Below, in pieces: positions 36,355 through 43,911 of a stretch of DNA of 64,000 nucleotides. Numbering within the stretch: the first letter of the stretch is position 1; the number at the start of each line of letters is the position of its first letter. The position numbers and the translations under genes were made by a program. Source of the stretch: Rhodoblastus sp963703385 (lineage in GTDB: Bacteria; Pseudomonadota; Alphaproteobacteria; Rhizobiales; Beijerinckiaceae); contig OY969816.1 in the NCBI GenBank assembly GCA_963703385.1, positions 2,046,001 to 2,110,000 on the forward strand, given 5' to 3'. Below the pieces are notes generated by a model that saw only the letters and a program-made list of their open reading frames with translations, was not told the DNA's origin and ran no database searches.

Positions 36355-38013
36355 TCAGATTTCCTCCGCGACCATGGCGATCGCGCCGCAGGGGCATTCG
36401 CTGGCGCAGAGGCCGCAGCCCTTGCAGAAATCGTAATTGAATTCAAAACCTTTTCCCGGCCCGAGCTTGACCACGGCATTGTCCGGGCACACGCCGTAGC
36501 AATTGTCGCATTCGAAGCAATTGCCGCAGGACAGGCAGCGCCGCGCCTCATAGAGCGCATTGCTTTCATCCAGCCCCTTGACCACTTCCTCGAAGGTCGA
36601 GGAGCGGCGCGCGATTTCCAGCGTCGGCCGCACGGTCTTGGGCGCCTCGCCATAATACCAGGCGTTGAGCCGGTCGAAGGACGCAAGCTCATGGCGCGGC
36701 GGCGGCGCAAAAGCCTCGCCGCGCAAAAAAGCGTCGATGTTGCGCGCGGCCCGTTTGCCGTGGCCGATCGCCACCGTCACCGTGCGTTGCGACGGCGCCA
36801 TGTCGCCGCCGGCGAAGATTTTTTCTGCGCCGGTCATCATATTCGGGCCGACCTGAACCATGCCGTCCTTGATTTCCAGGCCGGGGACGCCCTGGAGCAG
36901 CGAGAGATCGACATCCTGGCCGAGCGCCAGCACCACCGAATCGGCCTCGAGCGTCTCGAATTCGCCGGTCGGCTGGGGAAAGCCTTTTTCGTCCAGCTTC
37001 ATCTTCTCGACCGTGAGGACGCCGGCCTCGACATTCTTGATGGTCGAGAGCCATTTCATCATCACGCCTTCTTCCAGCGCCTCTTCCAGCTCGAAATCAT
37101 GCGCCGGCATTTTCTCGCGGGTGCGGCGATAGACGATGATCGCCTCCTCCGCGCCAAGCCGTCTGGCGGTGCGGGCGACGTCGAGCGCGGTGTTGCCGCC
37201 GCCATAGACGACGACGCGGCGCCCGAGCAAAGGCTTGTCCTCGCCCTCCATCGAGCGCAGCACCTGCACCGCGTCGAGCACCCGCGCCGCCTCGCCCGCC
37301 GGAATATAGGCGCGCTTGGCGATATGGGCGCCGACGGCGAGAAAGGCGGCGTCGTAACCGCCCTCCTCCATCGTCGCCTGCAAGTCGGAGACCTTGGTGT
37401 TGTATTCGATCCGCACGCCAAGATCGGCAAGGCGCGCGACCTCGGCGTCGAGGATGTCGCGCGGCAGGCGATATTTGGGAATGCCGAAGCGCATCATGCC
37501 GCCCGGCGCGGGACCCGCCTCATGAATCGTCGGCGCGTGGCCGAAAAGCGCCAGATGATAAGCGGCGGAAAGCCCCGCCGGCCCCGCGCCGACGACCAAA
37601 ACCTTTTTTCCGCTCTTTTGCGCCGGCGGCGTAAAACGCCAGCCCTTGGCGATCGCCATGTCGCCCAGAAAGCGCTCGACCGAATTGATCCCGACGGCGG
37701 AATCGATCTGGGCGCGATTGCAGGCGTTTTCGCACGGGTGATAGCAGACCCGCCCCATCACCGCCGGCATCGGATTGTTTCTGGTCAGCGCCCGCCAGGC
37801 CGCTTCATAGTCGCCGGCTTCGGCGAAGCTCAGCCAGCCCTGGATGTCCTCGCCGGCCGGGCAGGCGTCGTTGCAGGGCGGCAGGCGATGGACATAGACC
37901 GGCCGGACGGTCCGCCACGATCCGGTGTGATTGGCGAGCGACGTGCCGACATCCAGGGTGATCGCGAAATCATGGTCCATGGTTTTCACGTGCGCGTCTC
38001 CCGCGTCATGCAT
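36355..38013 (-). CDS. GltD-like NAD(P)H flavoprotein with C-terminal ferredoxin domain
   Basis: A 552-residue protein. The N-terminal Fe-S module (CNDACPAGEDIQGWL; CYHPCENACNR) and FAD site (VLVVGAGPAGLSAAYHLA) match the small subunit of glutamate synthase. A second Rossmann site (VVVYGGGNTALDVARTARRLGA) binds NAD(P)H. The last ~70 residues add cysteine motifs for two [4Fe-4S] clusters (CLSCGNCFECDNC, CKGCGLCASECPCGA), like the PorD/delta subunit. It follows porB with an 8-base overlap and so is probably the NAD(P)H-to-ferredoxin partner of the 2-oxoacid oxidoreductase. ATG 38013 is used; 37980 is an alternative. Confidence 0.87.
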   Translation of the reverse strand: MHDAGDAHVKTMDHDFAITLDVGTSLANHTGSWRTVRPVYVHRLPPCNDACPAGEDIQGWLSFAEAGDYEAAWRALTRNNPMPAVMGRVCYHPCENACNRAQIDSAVGINSVERFLGDMAIAKGWRFTPPAQKSGKKVLVVGAGPAGLSAAYHLALFGHAPTIHEAGPAPGGMMRFGIPKYRLPRDILDAEVARLADLGVRIEYNTKVSDLQATMEEGGYDAAFLAVGAHIAKRAYIPAGEAARVLDAVQVLRSMEGEDKPLLGRRVVVYGGGNTALDVARTARRLGAEEAIIVYRRTREKMPAHDFELEEALEEGVMMKWLSTIKNVEAGVLTVEKMKLDEKGFPQPTGEFETLEADSVVLALGQDVDLSLLQGVPGLEIKDGMVQVGPNMMTGAEKIFAGGDMAPSQRTVTVAIGHGKRAARNIDAFLRGEAFAPPPRHELASFDRLNAWYYGEAPKTVRPTLEIARRSSTFEEVVKGLDESNALYEARRCLSCGNCFECDNCYGVCPDNAVVKLGPGKGFEFNYDFCKGCGLCASECPCGAIAMVAEEI

Positions 38014-39037
38014 CTTCGTCTTCGCCCATAAGGCCGTATTCGGCGATATGGGCGTCGCAGATCGCCTGCAACTGCGCGACGCGCGGGTCGTCCACGCCGT
38101 CGCGGAACAGATGGGCGAAGCGTTTTTGCAGCTTCAGATATTCACGCACCGGAACCTGTTTTCGGATCTTGCGCGCCCGGGTGACGCGGCCGTGCTCCGC
38201 CTCGAAGATCGGATAAAGACCGCTCTCGACCGCCAGCCGCGCCAGCTTGATCGTGTCGCAGGAGGCCGCGCCCCAGCCAAGCGGACAGGGCACATTGATC
38301 TGGATATAGCGCGCGCCATGGATCGACATGGCCTTCAGAACCTTGCGCTCCAGATCGTGCAGGTCGGCGACCGTCGCCGTGGCGACGTAGGGAATGTTAT
38401 GGGCGACGGCGATTTTCGGCAGGAATTTGCCGGTTCCGAACACGTTGCCCGGCGCCGGCCCGATCGCCGGCGTGGTCGCGGTGCGCGCCGCCGGAGGCGT
38501 GGCGGAAGAACGCTGAACGCCGGTGTTCATGTAGCCTTCGTTGTCGTAGCAAATATAGAGCACGTCGTCGTTGCGCTCGAACATGCCGGAAAGGCACTGG
38601 AAGCCGATGTCGGTGGTGCCGCCGTCGCCACCCTGGGCGATCACCCGCGTATTTTTCTTCTTGACCCGCATCGCCGCCGCGACGCCGGTCGCCACCGCCG
38701 CCGCATTGCCGAACAGCGAATGAAGCCAGGGCAATTGCCACGACGTTTCGGGATATGGCGTGGTGAAGACCTCGAGACAGCCGGTGGCGTTGACGGCGAT
38801 GAGATCGTTTTCGGTCGCGCGCATGGCGGCGTCGATCGCATAGCGCGCGCCGAGCGCCTCGCCGCAGCCCTGGCAGGCGCGATGGCCGCTGGTCAGGGCG
38901 TTGGAGCGCTCCTCCGAGGCCTGGACCGCGCGCTCATCCTCGGAAACCAGGCGGTTGCCGACGGTGAACGTGCCTTTCTGATAGAATTTCAGTTTTTGCC
39001 GCGCCTCGTCGGGTTGAAGCGTTTTGGCTTCCGTCAT
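38006..39037 (-). CDS. porB: 2-oxoacid:ferredoxin oxidoreductase, beta subunit
   Basis: A 343-residue TPP-binding subunit. GHRACQGCGEALGARY starts the Fe-S/TPP region; GGDGGTTDIGFQCLSG and YDNEGYMNTGVQRS form the Mg-TPP motif. Conserved cysteines that hold a [4Fe-4S] cluster are in ACQGCGE and NATGC. With alpha and gamma it converts pyruvate (or another 2-oxoacid) and CoA to acyl-CoA and CO2, reducing ferredoxin. NTGVQRSSATPPAA is the typical pyruvate-type motif, but substrate range needs assay. The gene lies 11 bases after porA and overlaps the flavoprotein gene. Confidence 0.9.
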   Translation of the reverse strand: MTEAKTLQPDEARQKLKFYQKGTFTVGNRLVSEDERAVQASEERSNALTSGHRACQGCGEALGARYAIDAAMRATENDLIAVNATGCLEVFTTPYPETSWQLPWLHSLFGNAAAVATGVAAAMRVKKKNTRVIAQGGDGGTTDIGFQCLSGMFERNDDVLYICYDNEGYMNTGVQRSSATPPAARTATTPAIGPAPGNVFGTGKFLPKIAVAHNIPYVATATVADLHDLERKVLKAMSIHGARYIQINVPCPLGWGAASCDTIKLARLAVESGLYPIFEAEHGRVTRARKIRKQVPVREYLKLQKRFAHLFRDGVDDPRVAQLQAICDAHIAEYGLMGEDEDA

Positions 39038-39048
39038 GGCGCCCTCCC

Positions 39049-40311
39049 TTAACCTGGCGGCAGCGGGCTCGCCGCCGCGAGCTGCCGCAGAATATTTTCG
39101 GCGGTCGATCCCGACCGGCGGATTTTGCGCACGCGATGGATCTCGCGCCCGACCGCGCGCTCATTGAGATCGAGGAAATGCGCGCCTTCCCATGGGCTTT
39201 CGACCGCCATGTGGAACAGCCGGCGCAGGCTCGCCCGGGTGATCGGCCTGCCGCCGAGACCGGCGATGGCCGAGTGAAGCTTCGGCCGCCGATCGAGATT
39301 GCGCAGGGCGCCGTCGATATTGTCGGCGAGCGGCCCGCCGACGCCCACCGCAATGCTTTTCTCGACCACCACCACGTTTTTGGCCGGCGCGAGGATCCTG
39401 CGCAGCTCCTCGACCGGGAAAGGCCGGTAGGAGACCAGAGAAACCACGCCGATCCTGGCGCCCTCGTCGCGCATTTCGTCCACCACGTCCTTGATCGTGC
39501 CGCAGACCGAACCCATGGCGACGACGATGGTCTCGGCGTCGTCGATGCGGTAGGTCCGCAGCAGCCCGCCCGTGGCGCGGCCGAAAGTTTTCGCAAGATC
39601 GCCGGAAAAGGCCGGGATCAGGCGCAAGGCCTGCTGCTGCTTGTAATGGGCGAGAAAGCGGACCTCGGTGAAGGCCTCGGGCCCGACCATGGCCCCGATG
39701 GAGGCGGGATTTTCCGGGTCGAGCACCTGCACCGGATCGTAGGGCGGCAGAAAGGCGTCCACCTGCGATTGCTCGGGAACATCGACGCGCTCGACGGCGT
39801 GGGTGAGAATGAAACCGTCGACGCAGACCATGACCGGCATGGACAGTTCTTCCGCCAGCCGGAAGGCGAGAATATGCAGATCGACCGCCTCCTGGTTGGT
39901 TTCGGCGAACAGCTGAATCCAGCCGGCGTCGCGCATCGCCATGGCGTCCGAATGGTCGTTCCAGATATTGATCGGCGCGCCGATCGCCCGGTTGCCGAGG
40001 GTCATGACGATGGGCAGTCCGAGACCGGCGGCGTTATAGACCGCCTCGGCCATGTACAGCAGGCCTTGCGAGGCCGTGGCGGTATAGGCGCGCGCGCCGG
40101 CGGCCGAGGCGCCGATCGCCACCGAAAGCGCAGCGAATTCGCTCTCGACATTGATGAATTCGCAATTTTCCAACGCGCCGACCTTCACCAATTCGCCAAG
40201 ACCCTCGACGATGTGGGTCTGCGGGGTGATCGGATAGGCGCAGATCACCTCCGGGCGGCACAGCGCGATGGCCTGCGCCATGGCCTGCGAACCTTCGATT
40301 TGCTTCAGCAT
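39049..40311 (-). CDS. porA: 2-oxoacid:ferredoxin oxidoreductase, alpha subunit
   Basis: A 420-residue subunit. YPITPQTHIVE is the hallmark of the pyrimidine-binding domain; NVESEFAALSVAIGASAAGARAYTATASQGL (quoted as its first part NVESEFAALSVAIGAS) includes the Glu that activates TPP. The domain around IVVAMGSVCGTIKDVVDEM is the C-terminal transketolase-like part. It forms the active site with the beta subunit. It starts 9 bases after the gamma stop in a tight operon. Oxygen-sensitive enzymes of this class are less common in aerobic alphaproteobacteria, so micro-oxic, fermentative or nitrogen-fixing growth may be involved (inference). Confidence 0.92.
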   Translation of the reverse strand: MLKQIEGSQAMAQAIALCRPEVICAYPITPQTHIVEGLGELVKVGALENCEFINVESEFAALSVAIGASAAGARAYTATASQGLLYMAEAVYNAAGLGLPIVMTLGNRAIGAPINIWNDHSDAMAMRDAGWIQLFAETNQEAVDLHILAFRLAEELSMPVMVCVDGFILTHAVERVDVPEQSQVDAFLPPYDPVQVLDPENPASIGAMVGPEAFTEVRFLAHYKQQQALRLIPAFSGDLAKTFGRATGGLLRTYRIDDAETIVVAMGSVCGTIKDVVDEMRDEGARIGVVSLVSYRPFPVEELRRILAPAKNVVVVEKSIAVGVGGPLADNIDGALRNLDRRPKLHSAIAGLGGRPITRASLRRLFHMAVESPWEGAHFLDLNERAVGREIHRVRKIRRSGSTAENILRQLAAASPLPPG

Positions 40312-40320
40312 CGGCGCTCC

Positions 40321-40899
40321 TCAGACAGTCGCGGCGCGTTCTTGAGAAATCACGAGATCGTAAGCCTCCTGCGCCGCGGCGATATTGGCCTCGCCGACCT
40401 TGCCGGGAAAAGCCTCGGCGATGGCGCGCTTGACGCTTTCGAAATGGACAAGGCCGGTCAGCGCGGCGAAGGCGCCGAGCAAAGCGGCGTTGGGCGCCGG
40501 CCTCTTCACATGTTTCAACGCCAGATCGGTCGCCGGCACGATCACCGCATGGCCTCGCGGCAGTTTCTCCGTCACGCCGCGCAAATGGAGATCGTCAAAA
40601 CTCTTGTGGGTGTTGACCAGCAGATAGCCCTTTTCGCTCAGGCCGGAAAAAACGTCGATCACCTTGAGCAGGGTCGGGTCCTGGAGGATCACGCAATCGG
40701 GATCCTGGACCGGCTCGCGCAGGCGAATTTCCCTGTCGGCGATGCGGCAGAAGGCGACGACCGGCGCGCCGGTGCGCTCCGAGCCGAAACTGGGAAAGGC
40801 CTGGGCGTGGCGGCCCTCGATGAAGGCGGCGACCGAAAGCATTTCGGCTCCCGTCACGACGCCCTGCCCGCCCCGGCCATGAATGCGAATCTGGAACAT
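40321..40899 (-). CDS. porG: 2-oxoacid:ferredoxin oxidoreductase, gamma subunit
   Basis: A 192-residue subunit. Its start MFQIRIHGRGGQGVVTGAEML is the conserved N-terminus of the gamma domain (quoted within 20: FQIRIHGRGGQGVVTGAEM), followed by FPSFGSERTGAPV and NAALLGAFAALTGL. The start at 40899 is fixed by this match and by GGGAGG just before it; upstream in-frame codons to 41013 are not conserved. It is the first gene of the por group, 130 bases after the radical SAM gene, so the two groups may share one transcript or have an internal promoter. Confidence 0.9.
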   Translation of the reverse strand: MFQIRIHGRGGQGVVTGAEMLSVAAFIEGRHAQAFPSFGSERTGAPVVAFCRIADREIRLREPVQDPDCVILQDPTLLKVIDVFSGLSEKGYLLVNTHKSFDDLHLRGVTEKLPRGHAVIVPATDLALKHVKRPAPNAALLGAFAALTGLVHFESVKRAIAEAFPGKVGEANIAAAQEAYDLVISQERAATV

Positions 40900-41028
40900 T
40901 GCGCCTCCCGCATCGCCGGCGCACCGGCTCCTTATCGCCACACTCAATTCTTCGTGCGACGATTTTGTGAAATTATCCGTCCCAAGCTGGCGCGGCGCTT
41001 TGATGTCCCGCAAATACGGCTTGCCGCT

Positions 41029-42105
41029 TCATTCCCGTCCGATCGCCACCGGAATGCGGCGCCGGCCGAAATTGCCGATTCCATCGTCGAAGCGGCCGGG
41101 AATCGCCGTTCCGCAACCCGGACAGAACCCGCCCTGCGCCAAATCGTGGCGCTCGATCTCGTACCAGTCGCGCACGATCAAGGGCGCGCGGCATTGCGGG
41201 CAGAAGGTCGTGTCGCCGGCGCGATCATGGACATTGCCGAGATAGACATAATCGAGCCCCGCGGCAATCGCAATTCGACGCGCGCGGAAAAGAGTTTCGG
41301 GCGGCGTCGGCGGCGTGTCCATCATTTTATGGGCGGGATGGAAGGCCGAGAAATGCAACGGGACGTCCCGCCCCAATTCGCGCGCCACCCAGTTCGACAG
41401 CGCGGTCAATTCCTCGTCCAAATCGTTCTGTCCCGGAATGAGCAGCGTGGTCAGCTCCAGCCAGACGTCGGTTTCGTGCTTCAGGTAAAGCAAAGTGTCG
41501 AGTACGGGCTGCAAATGGGCCGCGGCGAGCTTGAAATAAAAGTCGTCGGTGAAGCCTTTCAGATCGATATTGGCGGCGTCGATCTTGGCGTAGAAATCGC
41601 GCCGCGCGCGATCGTGCATATAGCCGGCCGAGACCGCGACCGTCTTGATGTTGCGGGCATGGCAGGCGTCGGCGACATCCATGGCGTATTCGAGGAAGAT
41701 CACCGGGTCGTTATAGGTGAAGGCCACGCTGCGGCAGTTTTGGCGCGCGGCGGTCTCGGCGATCTCTTGCGGAGACGCATGGTCCATCAGCCGGTCCATG
41801 TCGCGGGTCTTGCTGATGTCCGAATTCTGGCAGAACCTGCAGGCGAGATTGCAGCCCGCCGTGCCGAAGGACAAGACGCTCGAACCGGGATGGAAATGGT
41901 TGAGCGGCTTCTTTTCGATCGGATCGATGCAGAAGCCCGACGAACGGCCATAGGTCGTCAGGACGATTTGGTCGCCAGAGCGCATGCGCACGAAACAGGC
42001 GCCGCGCTGGCCCTCGTGCAATTTGCAGTCGCGCGGGCAGACGTCGCACTGGATGCGGCCGTCCTCGGTCTTGCGCCAATATTGGGTGGGATGAAACTCT
42101 GACAT
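41029..42105 (-). CDS. amrS: AmmeMemoRadiSam system radical SAM enzyme
   Basis: A 358-residue radical SAM protein. The N-terminus (TQYWRKTEDGRIQCDVCPRD, CKLHEGQRGACFVR) carries extra conserved cysteines; CNLACRFCQNSD gives the CxxxCxxC that binds the SAM-cleaving [4Fe-4S] cluster. A C-terminal CPQCRAPL and CPGCGTAIPGRFD make a rubredoxin-like zinc knuckle. The family always travels with AMMECR1 and Memo proteins; what the trio modifies is unknown. The ATG shares one base with the AMMECR1 stop (TAATG), so translation is coupled. The start at 42105 replaces a longer open frame reaching into the AMMECR1 gene. Confidence 0.9.
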   Translation of the reverse strand: MSEFHPTQYWRKTEDGRIQCDVCPRDCKLHEGQRGACFVRMRSGDQIVLTTYGRSSGFCIDPIEKKPLNHFHPGSSVLSFGTAGCNLACRFCQNSDISKTRDMDRLMDHASPQEIAETAARQNCRSVAFTYNDPVIFLEYAMDVADACHARNIKTVAVSAGYMHDRARRDFYAKIDAANIDLKGFTDDFYFKLAAAHLQPVLDTLLYLKHETDVWLELTTLLIPGQNDLDEELTALSNWVARELGRDVPLHFSAFHPAHKMMDTPPTPPETLFRARRIAIAAGLDYVYLGNVHDRAGDTTFCPQCRAPLIVRDWYEIERHDLAQGGFCPGCGTAIPGRFDDGIGNFGRRRIPVAIGRE

Positions 42106-42689
42106 TACGATGCGCTCGGCCCCGTCCGGGGCTCGCTCCATTTGACGACATGGTATCGGAAGAGGAGCAGGTCTTCCGCCCAGAAATCGTGCGGCAGACC
42201 GGCCTTTCCCTTGAGATGGGCGAGAAAGTCGCGCGGATCGGGAAGATCCTCCCAGACCTGGGGCAGAAAGGTTCCGCGATGGCGTCTCCAATTCAGCACC
42301 AGTCCGTCGACCTGCGGCCTGATCCGGTTCAGAGCCTCCGTTTCCGACCGCGCCGGAACCGGCTCCAGCGGCGACAGCAGCGAAATCTCGATGCGCGTGC
42401 GCTCGAATTCGATGGCGCTGAGCGGGGGAAAGCGCGGGTCGCGGAACGCCGCCGCGCGCGCGTTGGCCGCGACGTCGTCGACCAGCGGACGGTGCGCTTC
42501 AAGGCTGCCAATGCAACCGCGCAGCTGTTCCCGCTGTTTCAGGGTGACGAAACTCGCGCCCGGCTCGCGTAGCCAGGGAGCGGACACGTCGGCTTCGGCC
42601 CTACCGCCAAAGGCGTTGGCAATCGCCGCGCGGGCGAGCGCCAGCAGGACCGGGCCGCGATCTTCCATTGCCATGGCGGCGTCAGTCAT
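42105..42689 (-). CDS. amrA: AMMECR1-domain protein (AmmeMemoRadiSam system A)
   Basis: A 194-residue AMMECR1 domain. The signature LRGCIGSLEAHRPLVDDV is intact, followed by AAFRDPRFPPLSAIEFERTRIEISLLSP and, near the end, VWEDLPDPRDFLAHLKGKAGL. Bacterial and archaeal homologues are encoded with Memo and the radical SAM enzyme; the biochemical role is unknown, with a nucleotide-modifying or cofactor-handling role proposed from comparative genomics. It overlaps the Memo gene upstream by 8 bases and the radical SAM gene downstream by one. Confidence 0.92.
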   Translation of the reverse strand: MTDAAMAMEDRGPVLLALARAAIANAFGGRAEADVSAPWLREPGASFVTLKQREQLRGCIGSLEAHRPLVDDVAANARAAAFRDPRFPPLSAIEFERTRIEISLLSPLEPVPARSETEALNRIRPQVDGLVLNWRRHRGTFLPQVWEDLPDPRDFLAHLKGKAGLPHDFWAEDLLLFRYHVVKWSEPRTGPSAS

Positions 42690-43488
42690 TTCGTGGCTCC
42701 CCGCCTTCGAGAAATTCTATTGCCGCATAGCCGACGACCCTTTGCCGGTCGCCCGCCGTATCGCCGGAATTGCATTGCGACACCAGCCGCGGCCTCAATC
42801 CATGACGGCGCGCGGCCTGCACGAGGCCGTCGATCGGCAAGGCGCCGCAGGCCTGTTCGAAACTGTCCAGCAGCTCGCCGCGCAGGATTTTATCGACCGT
42901 GTCATGGTCCTTTTTGCGGGCTGTTTCATAAGGCAGATAATGCGACAGGTCGGAGCTGATGACGATCAAGGTCTCGGGCCCGCCCCACAGGACATCGAGA
43001 ACCTCGGCGACTTCCTCCACCGAGGCGTCTCCCACCGCGAGCGGCACAAAAGTGAAATCGCGCAGCACGCTTTGCAGGAAGGGCAGTTGCACTTCGAGCG
43101 AATGCTCTTCCGCATGTACGGCGCCGCTCACGCTCACCTGTTTCAGTCCGGCCAGAAGCCGCACCGCGTCATGGTCGATCGTCACTTCGCCGAGCGGCGT
43201 CGAAAAACGATCGGCCTCGGGCAGAGCCAGGCCGCGCAGCGCGACGCGATGCGCGGGACCGAGCAGCACCACGCGTCGGATGGTTGCGGCGAAGGGTTCG
43301 AGACGGGCGTAGGCCAGACCGGCGACCCGGCCTGAATAGACATAACCGGCATGCGGCGCGATCAGGGCCTTGGGCTGCTCCGGACCGGCCATCGAGGCCG
43401 GCGGCTGCATCAGTTGAGTCAAGTTCTGGCGAAGCGTCGCCGCGTCGGCCGGATAAAACGCCCCCGCGACGGCAGGTTGACGGATCAC
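42682..43488 (-). CDS. amrB: Memo-family protein (AmmeMemoRadiSam system B)
   Basis: A 268-residue Memo homologue: RQPAVAGAFYPAD at the start, LIAPHAGYVYSGRVAGLAY, VVLLGPAHRV, AEEHSLEVQLPFLQ and ISSDLSHYLPYETA. The conserved His residues and Cys (CNSGDTAGD) match the dioxygenase-like metal pocket of the Memo fold. It is the first gene of the minus-strand operon. The start is taken as GTG at 43488, preceded by GGGGGGAA and placing the protein exactly at the family start; the frame is open 30 codons further up with no conservation. Confidence 0.9.
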   Translation of the reverse strand: MIRQPAVAGAFYPADAATLRQNLTQLMQPPASMAGPEQPKALIAPHAGYVYSGRVAGLAYARLEPFAATIRRVVLLGPAHRVALRGLALPEADRFSTPLGEVTIDHDAVRLLAGLKQVSVSGAVHAEEHSLEVQLPFLQSVLRDFTFVPLAVGDASVEEVAEVLDVLWGGPETLIVISSDLSHYLPYETARKKDHDTVDKILRGELLDSFEQACGALPIDGLVQAARRHGLRPRLVSQCNSGDTAGDRQRVVGYAAIEFLEGGEPRND

Positions 43489-43596
43489 AAACTTTTCCCC
43501 CCACGGGAAGCGGGCTGCTTCCCACTTCCCGAATATAGGATCGCCCGGCGGTAAAGTAAGAGTGTGGCGGTTGCTCACCCGAAAAAACAGGACGCG

Positions 43597-43911
43597 TCAT
43601 TCGCGGCTCGCCGCGATCCATTGCAGCACGTCATGGTTCTTGCCGGACAAGAGCTTCAGCCATTTGGTCGAGTGGATCGCCGCGCCGTCGCCGCGCCGCC
43701 AGAATTCGCTCACCAGCAGGACTTCCCAGGCCGGAGCGCGGAGCCGGAAGATTTCGCTCTGGAAGCCATAGCCGGCGCCCGAAAAGGAATGGCGTTCGAC
43801 CGTGCAATCCGCCCCTTTCGCCGTCCAGCGGTGAAGCCCGCGCCCGGGGCAGGCCTTGTCGACGATCATTTCGATGTCGCCGATCACACGCGCGCGGGAA
43901 AGTCTCAGCAT
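43597..43911 (-). CDS. Small uncharacterised protein after the dynamin gene
   Basis: A 104-residue protein, MLRLSRARVIGDIEMIVDKA...GLHRWTAKGADCTVERHSFSGAGYGFQSEIFRLRAPAWEVLLVSEFW. I do not recognise the family. Its codon pattern and the ATG overlapping the end of the dynamin gene (ATG at 43909-43911, dynamin stop at 43905-43907) support a real, translationally coupled gene. It has no signal peptide or membrane helix and one or two cysteines. The alternating hydrophobic pattern in the second half suggests a small beta fold. It may assist the GTPase. Confidence 0.6.
   Translation of the reverse strand: MLRLSRARVIGDIEMIVDKACPGRGLHRWTAKGADCTVERHSFSGAGYGFQSEIFRLRAPAWEVLLVSEFWRRGDGAAIHSTKWLKLLSGKNHDVLQWIAASRE

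Noticed and set aside
39136..42102. A 988-codon open frame on the plus strand, opposite the por and radical SAM genes
   Set aside because: It is the mirror of strongly conserved minus-strand genes in GC-rich DNA; its translation is Arg/Asp/His-rich with no known domain. The same applies to long frames opposite the CheR-kinase gene (20186-21733), EmrB (33896-35506) and the radical SAM gene (51904-53892).
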